A DNA stretch of 41,581 bases, from assembly GCA_001698425.1 (NCBI GenBank), contig MBRE01000010.1, positions 1 through 41,581 on the forward strand, read 5' to 3'. This stretch comes from Oscillatoriales cyanobacterium USR001 (lineage in GTDB: Bacteria > Cyanobacteriota > Cyanobacteriia > Cyanobacteriales > Microcoleaceae). This document shows, one piece after another, positions 23,193 through 32,654 of the stretch. Every line of letters begins with the position of its first letter. The stretch's first letter is position 1. The notes under the pieces are model-generated. The model did not search any database and was not told where the DNA came from. It saw only the letters and a program-made list of their open reading frames with translations. The position numbers were made by a program, and so were the translations under genes.

Positions 23193-23279
23193 AAAAATTC
23201 TTGCCTCTTGATAAATCAATTATCTTTATTTCCTAATCGCTAGTCTACAATCTTCCTTCTGCCTTAGTGTCTTCATTCT

Positions 23280-26200
23280 ATGAATAAAAAGCTGGCAAAA
23301 ATTATTGGGCTATTTTGCTTGGGGGCGATCGTTTTTGGATTTGTTGGGCGATCGCTGAAAAATTGGGATTTTTCCCAGATTGCCTTCGTACAAATAAATT
23401 TACCACACCTCAGCAGCGCCCAAGCCAACCCCCTCAGCCAAAACCCCAATCAAATTTATCTTAACGGCATTTGGCAATTTGCCCCAGCTATTGGCAACAC
23501 CAACGTACCACCCACCACCGTCAATTGGGGTGCGATCGCCGTACCGGGTGACTGGCAACGAGAAAAACACAATTCCATACCCGGCCTAATTACTCGCGGT
23601 AGTGGCAAAGAATGGGAAAACTTTAACAGCAAAACCCTATCAAAAGCCTGGTATCAGCGCACCATAGAAATTCCTCAAAACTGGAATGGCAGCAAAATTA
23701 TCCTTGACTTAGCCAGAGTCAGCACCGATGCCATAATTTTCCTCAATAATATTAAATGCGGTGAAATCTCCTGGCCCTACGGCACTGTTGACATCACGAA
23801 ATTTGTTAAACCAGGAAAAAACAAACTTTCCATTTTAGTATTAGCTGTCAGCAACGAAACAGAAAAAGCCGTGATTATGGGACCCACCGAAATATACAGG
23901 GAAAAAACCAATCTACAATCGCGAGGTTTAATAGGAGAAATCAGAATTTTTAGCATCGCCCCCGGTCCTTTCATCAGCGACATTTTCGTACAGCCTTCTA
24001 CCAGAAAAAAACAAATTAAACTCGATATTGAACTTAGCGATGTCAAAGTCAGCGGGAAAGTTCAGCTAATCGCCTCAATGCTGGATGAAAAAGGCGAAAT
24101 AGAACGAGAATTTACCACTTCAGTCAACATTCAAGCCAAACCTACTCAAACCATCCAAGTAGTTTGGGACTGGCAAAATCCGCGACTTTGGGATATTGGC
24201 AAACCAAATTTATATACATTACAACTGCAAATAAAAGGCAGTGGAATTGAAACTAAGTATAACCAACCTTTTGGCTTTCGAGAATTTTGGATTGAAGGAC
24301 GAAAATTTTATTTGAATGGCACAGAAATTCGGCTGCGACCAACTATTCAGGCAGAATATTGGGAAGCAAGCAATCCTCAAGTAGCCGATCGTATAATAGA
24401 TGGCTATATATCAACAGGTTTCAATATAGCAGAAATGTGGCCTTGGAATCACGACGAACGCGGTCGATGGCACTTCCGCGAACTATTAGCAGAACGCGCT
24501 GATTTAAAAGGCTTTGGGTTAATGGCTCCAGCTTTAGATGCAACTCCTCTTACTTGGTCAGGTAAATGGAATAAGGGAAATAATCAAGCAGTTTGGGAAC
24601 AAAGGATGCTCATAGAATTGCGCCGCTATCGCAACCATCCATCAGTTTTATTATGGGCAGCAAGTCCCAATTTTTTTGGGCATAAAGACGATCAAAATCC
24701 CCTACGCATTGGTAAGAAAGAACTCAAAGGAACTATCTCTGAAAAAGAAGATAAACGTTTGCGAGATATATTGCCAATGGCAAAAGAAATTGTCGCCAAA
24801 ATTAAAAAATACGATCCGACACGCCCCGTAATGATTCATCAAGGCGGATCGGTAGGAGATGTTTATGGTTTGAATAATTACCTAAATTTAATACCACTGC
24901 AAGAACGGGAAGAATGGTTATCAGAATGGAGTAAAAATGGAGATATGCCATATATGGCAGTGGAGTTTGGTACGCCATTACACACAACAATGATGCGGGG
25001 TCGTAGTGGTTTTGGTAAAGCAATCAAGAGCGAACCTTTGATGACTGAATTTACAGCTATTTATTTGGGAAAACAAGCTTACGAACTAGAAACTAAGGAG
25101 TATCGCCGCCAAATTCAGGAGAAATTTGTGAAAGATCAAGAATATAAAAGTTGGCATTTAGATCCGGTTTTAGATTTTGCACCGGCTTTTCAGAAATTAC
25201 AGCAGTTATTTAGCACTAATACTTGGCGAAGTTGGCGAACTTTTGGGATTAGTGGGGGAATGATTCCTTGGAATGAAGGACACGGGTGGGAAACTTCTCA
25301 AGCAGGTAAAGAAAAGGTAAATTTGCCAAATTTTAAGGATGGCGATCGAGGAGTTCCTATTAATCAAGTATCTAAGAAATTGTGGTACTACTTACAACCA
25401 GAAGCTAATATTATTCATCCTGGCGGCCAAGCAATTATTAAAAATAATAGCTCGACTTTGGCTTGGATTGCTGGCGCTAAGTCGGCATTTACAGAAAAAG
25501 ACCATAGTTTTACAGCCGGTGAGAAGTTAGAAAAGCAAATTGTGGTGATTAACGATACTAGGACAAAACAGGATTTTTCGTTTAATTGGCAGGTGTTAGT
25601 TGGCGGAAAACAAATAAGTTCTGGGCAGAAAAATGGGAGTATTGAGACTGCGGGAACGCTGTTTTTTCCTTTGGAAGCGATGTTGCCTACAAGTGTTAAG
25701 AATAAAGTTGATGGGGAAATTCGTTTATCAGCTAAAATTGGTAATAACACTCACGAAGATCGGTTTAATTTCCGGGTTTTTCCAATTTTGCCCAAAGCAA
25801 CAGGAATTGTGACTGTATTCGATCCGATGGGAAAAACCACAAAAATGTTGCAGCAGTTAGGTTACACTGTAACACCTTGGGATGGTTCAACAACTAAGTC
25901 TCTCTTAATTATTGGCAAAGAAGTGTTATCAAACGGTCAAAAGTTACCGGCTGATTTAGAGGCTTTTGTTCGTAATGGTGGCCGGGCAATTATTTTCTCG
26001 CAGCAGCAAGAATGGTTAGAAAAATTAGGTTTTCGGGTGGCAAAACATTTGACTCGTCGTGTTTTTCCAGTTGATTCTAATCATCCAGTAGTTAGTGGTT
26101 TAGATGAGATAGATTTGCGCGACTGGAGAGGTGAAAGTACCTTGGTTGAAGCTTATACTGATATTACTAAAAAGGCTCCCAATTCAGACGATTGGGGAAG

Positions 26201-27095
26201 CCGTTTATATGGGTGGCATTGGGGAAATCGGGGGGTTGTTAGTAGTGTATCGGTGGAAAAACCTCATCGCAGTGGTTGGCGACCAATTTTGGAGTCTGAA
26301 TTTGATTTAGCTTATTCACCGTTGATGGAACTTGACTATGGAAAAGGGCGGCTAATTTTGAATACTTTAGATTTGGAAGATCATTTTTTGTTAGATGCGG
26401 CGGCGGCGAAGTTAGCGCAACAAATTCTGAGTTATGCTCAGAATGCTCCTCTATCTCCGAAGGTGGATAGAGTAGTTTTGATTGGTAGTAATGAAGATGC
26501 TGCTAAGTTGGATAAATTGGGGGTAATTTATCAAAAGTCTGATGTGCTTTCGGCTGATGTGGGATTGGTAATTGTGGGGGCGGATGCGAATATAAATGAG
26601 GATAATTTACGCGGTTATTTGAATGGGGGAGGAAAGGTATTTTTCTTGCCTCAAAGGTCAAATTTAGGGTTTTTGGGTGTAGGTTTGGATGTGGTGGATG
26701 ATTTTGGGGGATCGTTAAAGGTTCCTAATTGGCCGGAGGTGCGGGGATTGAGTGCTTCGGATTTGCGATCGCGTTCTTTTTATGATACTTGGTTAATTAA
26801 GTTTGGTGTTGAGGTAGGCGCGGATGGTTTTTTAGGTCGGGTACAAGTTGGTTTGGGGATGGCGATTTTTTCTCAGATTAACCCGGATAGTTTGAATGCT
26901 GATAATAATACTTATTTGCGGTTTACTCGCTGGCGACAAACTAGAGCAAATGCTCAGATTTTAGCTAATTTGGGTGCTAGTTTTAAGGCAGATGGGAATA
27001 TTTTCAAGTCTGGTGAAACTAAGGATTTTTATCATCCTGATTATCGCACTGATTTTGAGTTGGGGGATAATCCTTATCGCTATTATCGTTGGTAG
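23280..27095 (+). CDS. Very large exported GH2-family-like protein
   Basis: The 1271-residue protein has an N-terminal hydrophobic segment (about 8-26) fit for a signal peptide or membrane anchor. A beta-galactosidase/glucuronidase-like jelly roll follows (about 50-230, including 'LNGIWQFAPAIGN', 'PGDWQREKH', 'WYQRTIEIP'), then an immunoglobulin-like module and a TIM-barrel region. The barrel has 'RLRPTIQAEYWE', NHPSVLLWAASPNFFG and 'PYMAVEFGTPLHTT'. E562 in VEFGTP fits the nucleophile position. The position of the GH2 acid/base, which reads W-x3-N-E in relatives, here is W459-A-A-S-P-N464, without a glutamate. Residues from about 860 on are a glutamine-amidotransferase-like or trimerisation-like region ('EAFVRNGGRAIIFS', 'GKGRLILNTLDLEDH'). 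It may bind or process extracellular glycans, but activity is uncertain. It is alone in its operon. Confidence 0.8.
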   Translation: MNKKLAKIIGLFCLGAIVFGFVGRSLKNWDFSQIAFVQINLPHLSSAQANPLSQNPNQIYLNGIWQFAPAIGNTNVPPTTVNWGAIAVPGDWQREKHNSIPGLITRGSGKEWENFNSKTLSKAWYQRTIEIPQNWNGSKIILDLARVSTDAIIFLNNIKCGEISWPYGTVDITKFVKPGKNKLSILVLAVSNETEKAVIMGPTEIYREKTNLQSRGLIGEIRIFSIAPGPFISDIFVQPSTRKKQIKLDIELSDVKVSGKVQLIASMLDEKGEIEREFTTSVNIQAKPTQTIQVVWDWQNPRLWDIGKPNLYTLQLQIKGSGIETKYNQPFGFREFWIEGRKFYLNGTEIRLRPTIQAEYWEASNPQVADRIIDGYISTGFNIAEMWPWNHDERGRWHFRELLAERADLKGFGLMAPALDATPLTWSGKWNKGNNQAVWEQRMLIELRRYRNHPSVLLWAASPNFFGHKDDQNPLRIGKKELKGTISEKEDKRLRDILPMAKEIVAKIKKYDPTRPVMIHQGGSVGDVYGLNNYLNLIPLQEREEWLSEWSKNGDMPYMAVEFGTPLHTTMMRGRSGFGKAIKSEPLMTEFTAIYLGKQAYELETKEYRRQIQEKFVKDQEYKSWHLDPVLDFAPAFQKLQQLFSTNTWRSWRTFGISGGMIPWNEGHGWETSQAGKEKVNLPNFKDGDRGVPINQVSKKLWYYLQPEANIIHPGGQAIIKNNSSTLAWIAGAKSAFTEKDHSFTAGEKLEKQIVVINDTRTKQDFSFNWQVLVGGKQISSGQKNGSIETAGTLFFPLEAMLPTSVKNKVDGEIRLSAKIGNNTHEDRFNFRVFPILPKATGIVTVFDPMGKTTKMLQQLGYTVTPWDGSTTKSLLIIGKEVLSNGQKLPADLEAFVRNGGRAIIFSQQQEWLEKLGFRVAKHLTRRVFPVDSNHPVVSGLDEIDLRDWRGESTLVEAYTDITKKAPNSDDWGSRLYGWHWGNRGVVSSVSVEKPHRSGWRPILESEFDLAYSPLMELDYGKGRLILNTLDLEDHFLLDAAAAKLAQQILSYAQNAPLSPKVDRVVLIGSNEDAAKLDKLGVIYQKSDVLSADVGLVIVGADANINEDNLRGYLNGGGKVFFLPQRSNLGFLGVGLDVVDDFGGSLKVPNWPEVRGLSASDLRSRSFYDTWLIKFGVEVGADGFLGRVQVGLGMAIFSQINPDSLNADNNTYLRFTRWRQTRANAQILANLGASFKADGNIFKSGETKDFYHPDYRTDFELGDNPYRYYRW

Positions 27096-27146
27096 GGAAA
27101 CACGAAGGCACTAAGACACGAAGAAGGAGGTGGAAGGAACCAAAAT

Positions 27147-27392
27147 TTATCGGTTAAAATGACGATTGAAACGGGGATCGAATTTATCGGATTTGATTTG
27201 ATTGCAGGTAAAACATAGTGTGTGTAGGTTACTAATATCATTGCTTCCGCCGCGTGCTAAGGGAATGATATGATCGATGGTGAGTTGGGTTTCTAAAAAG
27301 GTTTTACCACAACTTTGGCACTGGTAATTGTTGCGATCGAATACATATTTTCTGACTTCTGGGGGAATGGGAATTCTTGGGGTTTTGCTCAT
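27147..27392 (-). CDS. Small HNH endonuclease-like protein
   Basis: An 81-residue HNH protein. It contains the zinc-knuckle cysteines C25-x2-C28 and C60-x2-C63, the HNH core with D40-H41 (LTIDHIIPLARGGS), N55 and H57 (ISNLHTLC). The HNH nuclease fold is complete, but there is no extra domain to suggest a target, so it could be a solitary nuclease or the relic of a mobile element. The start is the ATG at 27392. It is convergent with the GH2-like gene, 51 bases apart. Functions for such small cyanobacterial HNH proteins are not established. Confidence 0.87.
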   Translation of the reverse strand: MSKTPRIPIPPEVRKYVFDRNNYQCQSCGKTFLETQLTIDHIIPLARGGSNDISNLHTLCFTCNQIKSDKFDPRFNRHFNR

Positions 27393-27435
27393 AAATTAAT
27401 TCGGTAACTGCCTAAAATTATATCATTAAGTTTAT

Positions 27436-27488
27436 GAAGTACAGTAAGGACACGGCAATGCCGTGTCCCTACCCGTTATCTGTACTTC
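27436..27488. repeat. Nested palindromic element (GAAGTACAG ends)
   Basis: GAAGTACAG at 27436-27444 is the inverse of CTGTACTTC at 27480-27488; inside, GGACACGGCA at 27448-27457 pairs with TGCCGTGTCC at 27459-27468. It lies between the dynamin-like gene's stop and the HNH gene, and could end the dynamin transcript. Confidence 0.8.
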
Positions 27489-27546
27489 ACTTACCTGGAA
27501 AGTGCTATATGTCGGACTACTTACCCTAGATATAGTCAATATATCA

Positions 27547-30006
27547 TTACGGTGAAATCAATTCTTGACCTGGCTCGGAAATGTTTTGAAATTTTAGCTG
27601 TATCGCCTCAAGAGAAAAGTCGGTTTCTTTAATCAGAGGTAAATTTTTGCTGTATAATTGCATTGCTTCTAAACAGCTATTAATGCCTTTCACCTGCTCG
27701 TTATAAGCCTCTATTTTGCGCTCAACTTCGATTTGACGGTGTTTATTTCGCTCAAGTTTTACCTTAGCTTGTTCTGCAAGAGTTTGTTCTAAATTAGCAC
27801 GAGCTTCATCGTATTTTTGCAAAATTTCATCAGCTTTTTGTTTTGCCATTGGCAAGAGTTGAGTTTTGATCGAGTTGTTAACAGATTGGCGAAAGGTATT
27901 AGTCGCAGTTTTCTTTACCTTATCCTGAAAATCAAGCTTTAGTAATTGACGGATTGCGGGTTGTGCTTCTACCATGCTACTAGCGTCAAATCCTTGGCAA
28001 GCTAGTAGTAAAGTTTGGCGGAGTTGATAGATAGAAAAGGTGTGCTCTTCGTAGAATTTTGGGTTTTCTCGCACGTAGCGATCGCACTCTATTTTTGCCG
28101 CCGCCACAACCGCATGAGTCACATCTTTTTTTGACTGTTCAATTGCGGCTTTAATCCCGCCGTCATTGCCAAGTAAAGGAATGAGTTTGAGGTGATATTG
28201 CGATTTGCTTACCACATCTATTAACCGCTGAAAATAATTATCTAACACTTGTTTAGATTCGGCTACTAAATCATCCTCTAATTCATTGGCAAGGTAATAA
28301 AATCCTTCTGCTAATATCCCCAATAAAGGAGTCACAGAATTGCGGGGATGACTGGCAACAGCACGTTTATTCACCTCTAGTACAGAGAATGTATCAATTA
28401 GTTCATCCAAACGGTGAATAATTCGAGATTGGAGCTTTTTAAAATCATCTTCCATTATGGAAGTGTTGCTACCAATAACGTCGTTTACTTCCTGATTAAT
28501 ATGATTCTCAAAGTCACGACCAATTTCGCTTAAATCTTGGGCAAGACGCTCTAATTCACGGCGAATAGTGGTGTCAATATCAACAGGTTGATCTGCTAAA
28601 TAGCGGCGTTCTCCTATGTAATGATTTTTGAGTGCAATACAAACTGGTTGTAGGTCTTCAGCTAAAGCTGCAAACAATTGAGGGCGTTTTTCTTCGGTGA
28701 GGTAGCGCGTCATTCCAGTGCGAAATTCCTCTATTCCACTATCTTGAATTAACTTGTCAATTAGGCGAACACCTAGATCGCTGCGAAGAATGCAGAGATA
28801 TTTTTCGTTACTTGTAGGAGCATGAATTACTTCGACTGGCATGGGAAATATGCGCGGATTTACTAATTCAGGCTTGCCGCAGTATTGGATGAATTTATCC
28901 ACAAATTGTGGTGTTTTTTGCAGTCCATCTAAGCTGGTAACGCCTTTGCCAAAAACGTAAAATACATCTAATCCTGTCTGATTTTTTCCTTGAATTTGAC
29001 TGCCGTAAAAGCCTAATAATCCACTGGTTTTATAAACTCTGGTATCGCGAAACTGGGAATTAATCAACATTTCTAATTTTTCTCGCAAGTCGTCATTGAA
29101 CCAGGTTTCGTCAACGCGGTTAAAGACATTAAAAATGCGATCGCGGATGCTTGGATTTTGACTGGTGCGCGTCATCAGTGTAGTTTCTTCTGAAGTGATT
29201 GCGCCGGTTGCTGCTGATTTGAAAAGGCAGACAACCGCAGATGTATCGGGATGTTCAATTTTATCATAAGCCATCTTAGCATCGCGTTCTACTGGTGCAT
29301 CAATCCCCGGTGTATCAACTATGACGTTGCCATCTTTCAAGAGGTCATGGTTGCAATAATATTCAACTTTCTTCAGCACGGCACTGTTTTTACCCAGGCG
29401 AACATAATCAGCAGCTTGTTCGAGATTGGAAAAGTTTAATTCTTCCATTGATAGCCGATTATTGTCTTTTGACTGAATGTAATTTTTCTTGCGATTCTCC
29501 TCATAACCAGCCAGCAATAATCTTAGCGCATTTGCCTGTTTTGCTCGTTTTGATTTACTTTCTCCTCCTTCTTTTTCAATCATTGTTCTGCATCCTTCCG
29601 ACAAAAGTTCGATTACGCCATCCTGATTAATATTTACATCAGTAGCTAATCCCAATTCCTGACTTAAAAGGTAAACTTGCGATCGCACTTCAGCTTCGTT
29701 TAAAAATGTGAGTACAACGCGCTCTTGTTCGGGTTCAGCATACTCAATGCGGCATTCTGTAGCGGTGGCGTGACCTTCTGCACTGTAGAGTAATTCTCTC
29801 TCTAATAAGGCATTAATTAACATGGATTTTCCCGCACTGAAAGCACCTGCAAAAACTATCTCAAATTTAGGGGAAGTTGCTTTATTCAGGGAAGCTTGGA
29901 CAGCAGAGGTTTCTATTTGTCGTAATGTTGATTCTTTCCGCAATAACTGGATTAAAGATTCAACTTGAGTTGATAGATTTTGGCACTGAGGTAATATTTC
30001 TGTCAT
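27547..30006 (-). CDS. Dynamin-like large GTPase
   Basis: The 819-residue protein is a bacterial dynamin-like GTPase. G1 is G54-A-F-S-A-G-K60-S61, switch I 'GHATATECRIEY', G3 'DTPGID' and G4 NRVDE (N-R-V-D in place of N-K-x-D). Helical regions follow from about 450 to the end, with a long coiled coil near 710-790 ('EARANLEQTLAEQAKVKLERNKH'). No obvious membrane-spanning segment; binding to membranes could be through the paddle-like helical tip, as in Nostoc BDLP. Proteins of this group remodel or hold membranes, sometimes under phage attack or stress. The gene stands alone and has short inverted copies of GTCCGACTACTTA on both sides (27511-27523 and 30154-30166). Confidence 0.88.
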   Translation of the reverse strand: MTEILPQCQNLSTQVESLIQLLRKESTLRQIETSAVQASLNKATSPKFEIVFAGAFSAGKSMLINALLERELLYSAEGHATATECRIEYAEPEQERVVLTFLNEAEVRSQVYLLSQELGLATDVNINQDGVIELLSEGCRTMIEKEGGESKSKRAKQANALRLLLAGYEENRKKNYIQSKDNNRLSMEELNFSNLEQAADYVRLGKNSAVLKKVEYYCNHDLLKDGNVIVDTPGIDAPVERDAKMAYDKIEHPDTSAVVCLFKSAATGAITSEETTLMTRTSQNPSIRDRIFNVFNRVDETWFNDDLREKLEMLINSQFRDTRVYKTSGLLGFYGSQIQGKNQTGLDVFYVFGKGVTSLDGLQKTPQFVDKFIQYCGKPELVNPRIFPMPVEVIHAPTSNEKYLCILRSDLGVRLIDKLIQDSGIEEFRTGMTRYLTEEKRPQLFAALAEDLQPVCIALKNHYIGERRYLADQPVDIDTTIRRELERLAQDLSEIGRDFENHINQEVNDVIGSNTSIMEDDFKKLQSRIIHRLDELIDTFSVLEVNKRAVASHPRNSVTPLLGILAEGFYYLANELEDDLVAESKQVLDNYFQRLIDVVSKSQYHLKLIPLLGNDGGIKAAIEQSKKDVTHAVVAAAKIECDRYVRENPKFYEEHTFSIYQLRQTLLLACQGFDASSMVEAQPAIRQLLKLDFQDKVKKTATNTFRQSVNNSIKTQLLPMAKQKADEILQKYDEARANLEQTLAEQAKVKLERNKHRQIEVERKIEAYNEQVKGINSCLEAMQLYSKNLPLIKETDFSLEAIQLKFQNISEPGQELISP

Positions 30007-30110
30007 GGTGATAGATAACTCCTGTTATTGTTGATTTTACCTGTCTAAACTATAACAACAATCAGACGGTGGTTGATTCCGGTAGTAAATCTTTTGTTTT
30101 AACCAATAAC

Positions 30111-30134
30111 TTATCTGCCGAAATGCTTCGCTCC
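30111..30134. repeat. Dispersed TTATCTGCC...GCTTCGC repeat copy
   Basis: This 24-base stretch matches the right end of the element at 4990-5013 with a few changes. It lies in the 243-base region between the divergent dynamin-like and cbiET genes, where no gene and no cobalamin riboswitch was recognised. Confidence 0.65.
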
Positions 30135-30249
30135 TACGGATACCATTAAGTCCTAAGTAGTCGGACATACATATAAAGTAAAATAGCTACACTGAAATAT
30201 AGAGAAATTTCGGATATTCTTAATCTGTGCTGGGAGGGATCGGGTTTTC

Positions 30250-31455
30250 ATGGAGAAATGGCTATCTATTGTGGGAATTGGCGAAAATGGTTTAGAAGAT
30301 TTAACTTCAGTGGCGCGATCGCTTCTATCCTTGGCATCTGTTATTATCGGCGGCGAACGTCATCTGGCGATGTTACCCCCAGACGATAAGCGAGAAAAAC
30401 TCCTTTGGACTTCTCCAATTGATCATTCAATTAATGAAATTATCCGCCGTCGCGGTCAAAATGTCTGTGTTTTAGCTAGTGGCGACCCAATGTTTTATGG
30501 CATTGGTGTTACTCTCACCTGCCATATTCCTATTAGCGAAATGACAATTATTCCATCTCCTTCTACTTTTAGTCTTGCTTGTAGTCGTTTAGGTTGGTCC
30601 CTAACTGAAGTGGAAACTTTGAGTTTGTGCGGTCGTCCTGCGGCTTTATTGAATGCTGTCCTTTATCCGGGTGCTAAACTGTTAGTATTAAGTGCCGATC
30701 GACAGACTCCCGCGATCGCAGCTAAAATTCTTACTCAGCAAGGTTTTGGCGATAGTCATATTATTGTTTTAGAACATCTAGGTGGAACGCGAGAACGTCA
30801 AATTGAGGGTGTAGCTTCATTTTGGAATGTAACAGATATTGCTGATTTGAATGCGATCGCAATTACCTGCATTTCTGCTTCATCTCTTCCTCTCCCCCCT
30901 CGTCTTCCTGGACTTCCAGATATTGCCTATCAGCATGATGGACAATTAACAAAAAGAGAAGTTCGTGCCATTACTCTAACTACTTTATCTCCTTTACCCG
31001 GACAATTGCTATGGGATGTAGGAGCGGGTTGTGGTTCAATTGGAATTGAATGGATGCGAAGCGATCGCCGTTGTCAAAGTATCGCGATCGAACATCATCC
31101 CACTAGATTACAATACATTGCCAATAATGCGATCGCTTTAGGAACTCCCCATCTGAAAATTGTAGCCGGAAAAGCACCGATCGCCCTCCAAAATTTACCT
31201 CAACCCGATGCCATTTTTATCGGCGGTGGAATCACAGAACCAGAATTATTTGAAACCTGTTGGAAATCCCTGCGATCGGGTGGTCGCCTAGTTGCTAATA
31301 CTGTTACAGTAGAAAGTGAACTAATCTTATTTCAGTGGCATAATAAATTAGGAGGAGAACTGATTCGGATTGGCATTCAAAGAGCCGAACCTGTAGGTAA
31401 ATTTCTAGGTTGGAAAGCAATGTCTCCCGTAACACAATGGAGTGTAGTAAAGTAG
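30250..31455 (+). CDS. cbiET: Precorrin-6Y C5,15-methyltransferase (CbiE-CbiT fusion, CobL-like)
   Basis: The 401-residue fusion adds methyl groups at C5 and C15 of the corrin ring and decarboxylates the acetate side chain during cobalamin synthesis. The CbiE part (about 1-200) has the tetrapyrrole methylase signatures 'LSIVGIGENGLEDLT' and 'LASGDPMFYGIG'. The CbiT part (about 205-401) has the SAM-binding loop D-V-G-A-G-C-G-S-I-G-I-E at 256-267. Order and length match cyanobacterial and Pseudomonas CobL. Its partner cobK/cbiJ is convergent, 125 bases downstream. The start is the ATG at 30250. It is one of two cobalamin genes in this window. Confidence 0.95.
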   Translation: MEKWLSIVGIGENGLEDLTSVARSLLSLASVIIGGERHLAMLPPDDKREKLLWTSPIDHSINEIIRRRGQNVCVLASGDPMFYGIGVTLTCHIPISEMTIIPSPSTFSLACSRLGWSLTEVETLSLCGRPAALLNAVLYPGAKLLVLSADRQTPAIAAKILTQQGFGDSHIIVLEHLGGTRERQIEGVASFWNVTDIADLNAIAITCISASSLPLPPRLPGLPDIAYQHDGQLTKREVRAITLTTLSPLPGQLLWDVGAGCGSIGIEWMRSDRRCQSIAIEHHPTRLQYIANNAIALGTPHLKIVAGKAPIALQNLPQPDAIFIGGGITEPELFETCWKSLRSGGRLVANTVTVESELILFQWHNKLGGELIRIGIQRAEPVGKFLGWKAMSPVTQWSVVK

Positions 31456-31527
31456 TAACAGTTGTTTTAAGCATTAACAACTAGCCAATAATATCAATTC
31501 CGGTTGCATCGGAATGATTTAACCGCA

Positions 31528-31548
31528 GAGAACACAGAGAACACAGAG
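31528..31548. repeat. Nonamer repeat (GAGAACACA)
   Basis: Two full and one partial GAGAACACA units lie between the two convergent cobalamin genes. Confidence 0.6.
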
Positions 31549-31579
31549 TAAGAGAAGAGAGAGAGCAATAATTCCGATG

Positions 31580-32341
31580 CTAACCGATTTGATATAACCT
31601 ATTTCTCACCCAAGAGATAACACTTTCTACATCCGCAACTTTCTCACCATTAGGAACAGATGGACGTTGCACCATTACTACAGGTAATCCCAACTCCCTT
31701 GCTGCAATAATTTTAGGATATGTAGCATCACCGCCGCTATTTTTACTCACGATCGCATCAATTTCATACTCTTGCAAAAGCGATCTTTCCTCCTCTAAAG
31801 AAAACGGCCCCCGTTGCAAAATTAATTTTCCGATTGGTATTAACGAATTAGCTTCAGGAGCGTCAATCATCCGCATCAAAAACCAAATATCTTTTAAATT
31901 AGAATATATTGAGAGTTCTTGTCTACCAATAGTAAGAAATATTCGTTTAGCTAAACCAGGTAAAACATTCGCCGCCGCTTGATTACTTTCCACCTCAATC
32001 CAATTATCTCCCGGCACTTTTTCCCAAGCAGGACGAATTAGCATTAATCGAGGAATATTACATTCATCAGCAGCTAAAGCTGCATTAAAAGAAATTTTTG
32101 CCGCAAAGGGATGAGTTGCATCAATTAAAACATCAATTCGTTCCTGACGTAAATAGTCTGTTAAGCCAACAACACCACCAAAACCGCCACTGCGGGAAGT
32201 AGTGGTGAGAGGAATAGGTTGTTGAGTTCGACCGGCTAAAGACGCGATCGCATTTACACCAGGAATTTCATCAATTTTAGCTGCTAATGTGGCCGCTTCT
32301 CCAGTTCCACCTAAAATCAGCACTCTTTTATCGTTAGTCAT
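31580..32341 (-). CDS. cobK: Cobalt-precorrin-6A/precorrin-6A reductase
   Basis: The enzyme reduces precorrin-6A at the C18-C19 bond with NADPH, the step before CobL/CbiET methylates. The dinucleotide-binding start 'RVLILGGTGEAATLA', the 'DATHPFAAKIS' motif, 'LTIGRQEL' and 'IVSKNSGG' are typical. The ATG at 32341 gives 253 residues; a GTG nine bases further upstream is possible and has an AGG just before it. It faces cbiET, the enzyme of the next step, with 124 bases between the stops. To the right, divergently, starts a toxin-antitoxin pair. Confidence 0.93.
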   Translation of the reverse strand: MTNDKRVLILGGTGEAATLAAKIDEIPGVNAIASLAGRTQQPIPLTTTSRSGGFGGVVGLTDYLRQERIDVLIDATHPFAAKISFNAALAADECNIPRLMLIRPAWEKVPGDNWIEVESNQAAANVLPGLAKRIFLTIGRQELSIYSNLKDIWFLMRMIDAPEANSLIPIGKLILQRGPFSLEEERSLLQEYEIDAIVSKNSGGDATYPKIIAARELGLPVVMVQRPSVPNGEKVADVESVISWVRNRLYQIG

Positions 32342-32405
32342 AAAAACCACTGTACCTAAAGCTTCTCAAGCATATATACTAGAGCAAGTAATTCCTTAAT
32401 TAAAC

Positions 32406-32654
32406 ATGAACACAAAAGAAGAAATCACCATTAAAGTTCCTTCTAATATAGCCTTAGCATACCGTAATGCTACCGAAGCAGAACGAGAACAAATTGAGCT
32501 AAAACTTGCAGCAATTATGCAGTTACAATTCAAAACTCCTAGAAAAGACGCGATCGCACGATTGAGAAATACAATGGATGGAGTTAGTAAGGAAGCGCAA
32601 ACTAAAGGGTTAACGCCTGAAATTTTGGAATTGATTTTAAATGACGATGAATGA
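32406..32654 (+). CDS. Putative antitoxin of a PIN toxin pair
   Basis: An 82-residue acidic, helical protein, ending ILELILNDDE. It has no clear ribbon-helix-helix or AbrB motif I can name, but its size, position directly before a PIN protein and overlap of 14 bases with the toxin start are as in VapBC-like modules. The N-terminus 'ITIKVPSNIALAYRN' is compatible with a beta strand for DNA contact. The role, neutralising the PIN RNase and repressing the operon, is inferred from context. The start is the ATG at 32406. Confidence 0.7.
   Translation: MNTKEEITIKVPSNIALAYRNATEAEREQIELKLAAIMQLQFKTPRKDAIARLRNTMDGVSKEAQTKGLTPEILELILNDDE

Noticed and set aside
30020..30249. Search for a cobalamin riboswitch upstream of cbiET
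   Set aside because: No B12-box-like element was recognised by eye; a covariance search would be decisive.
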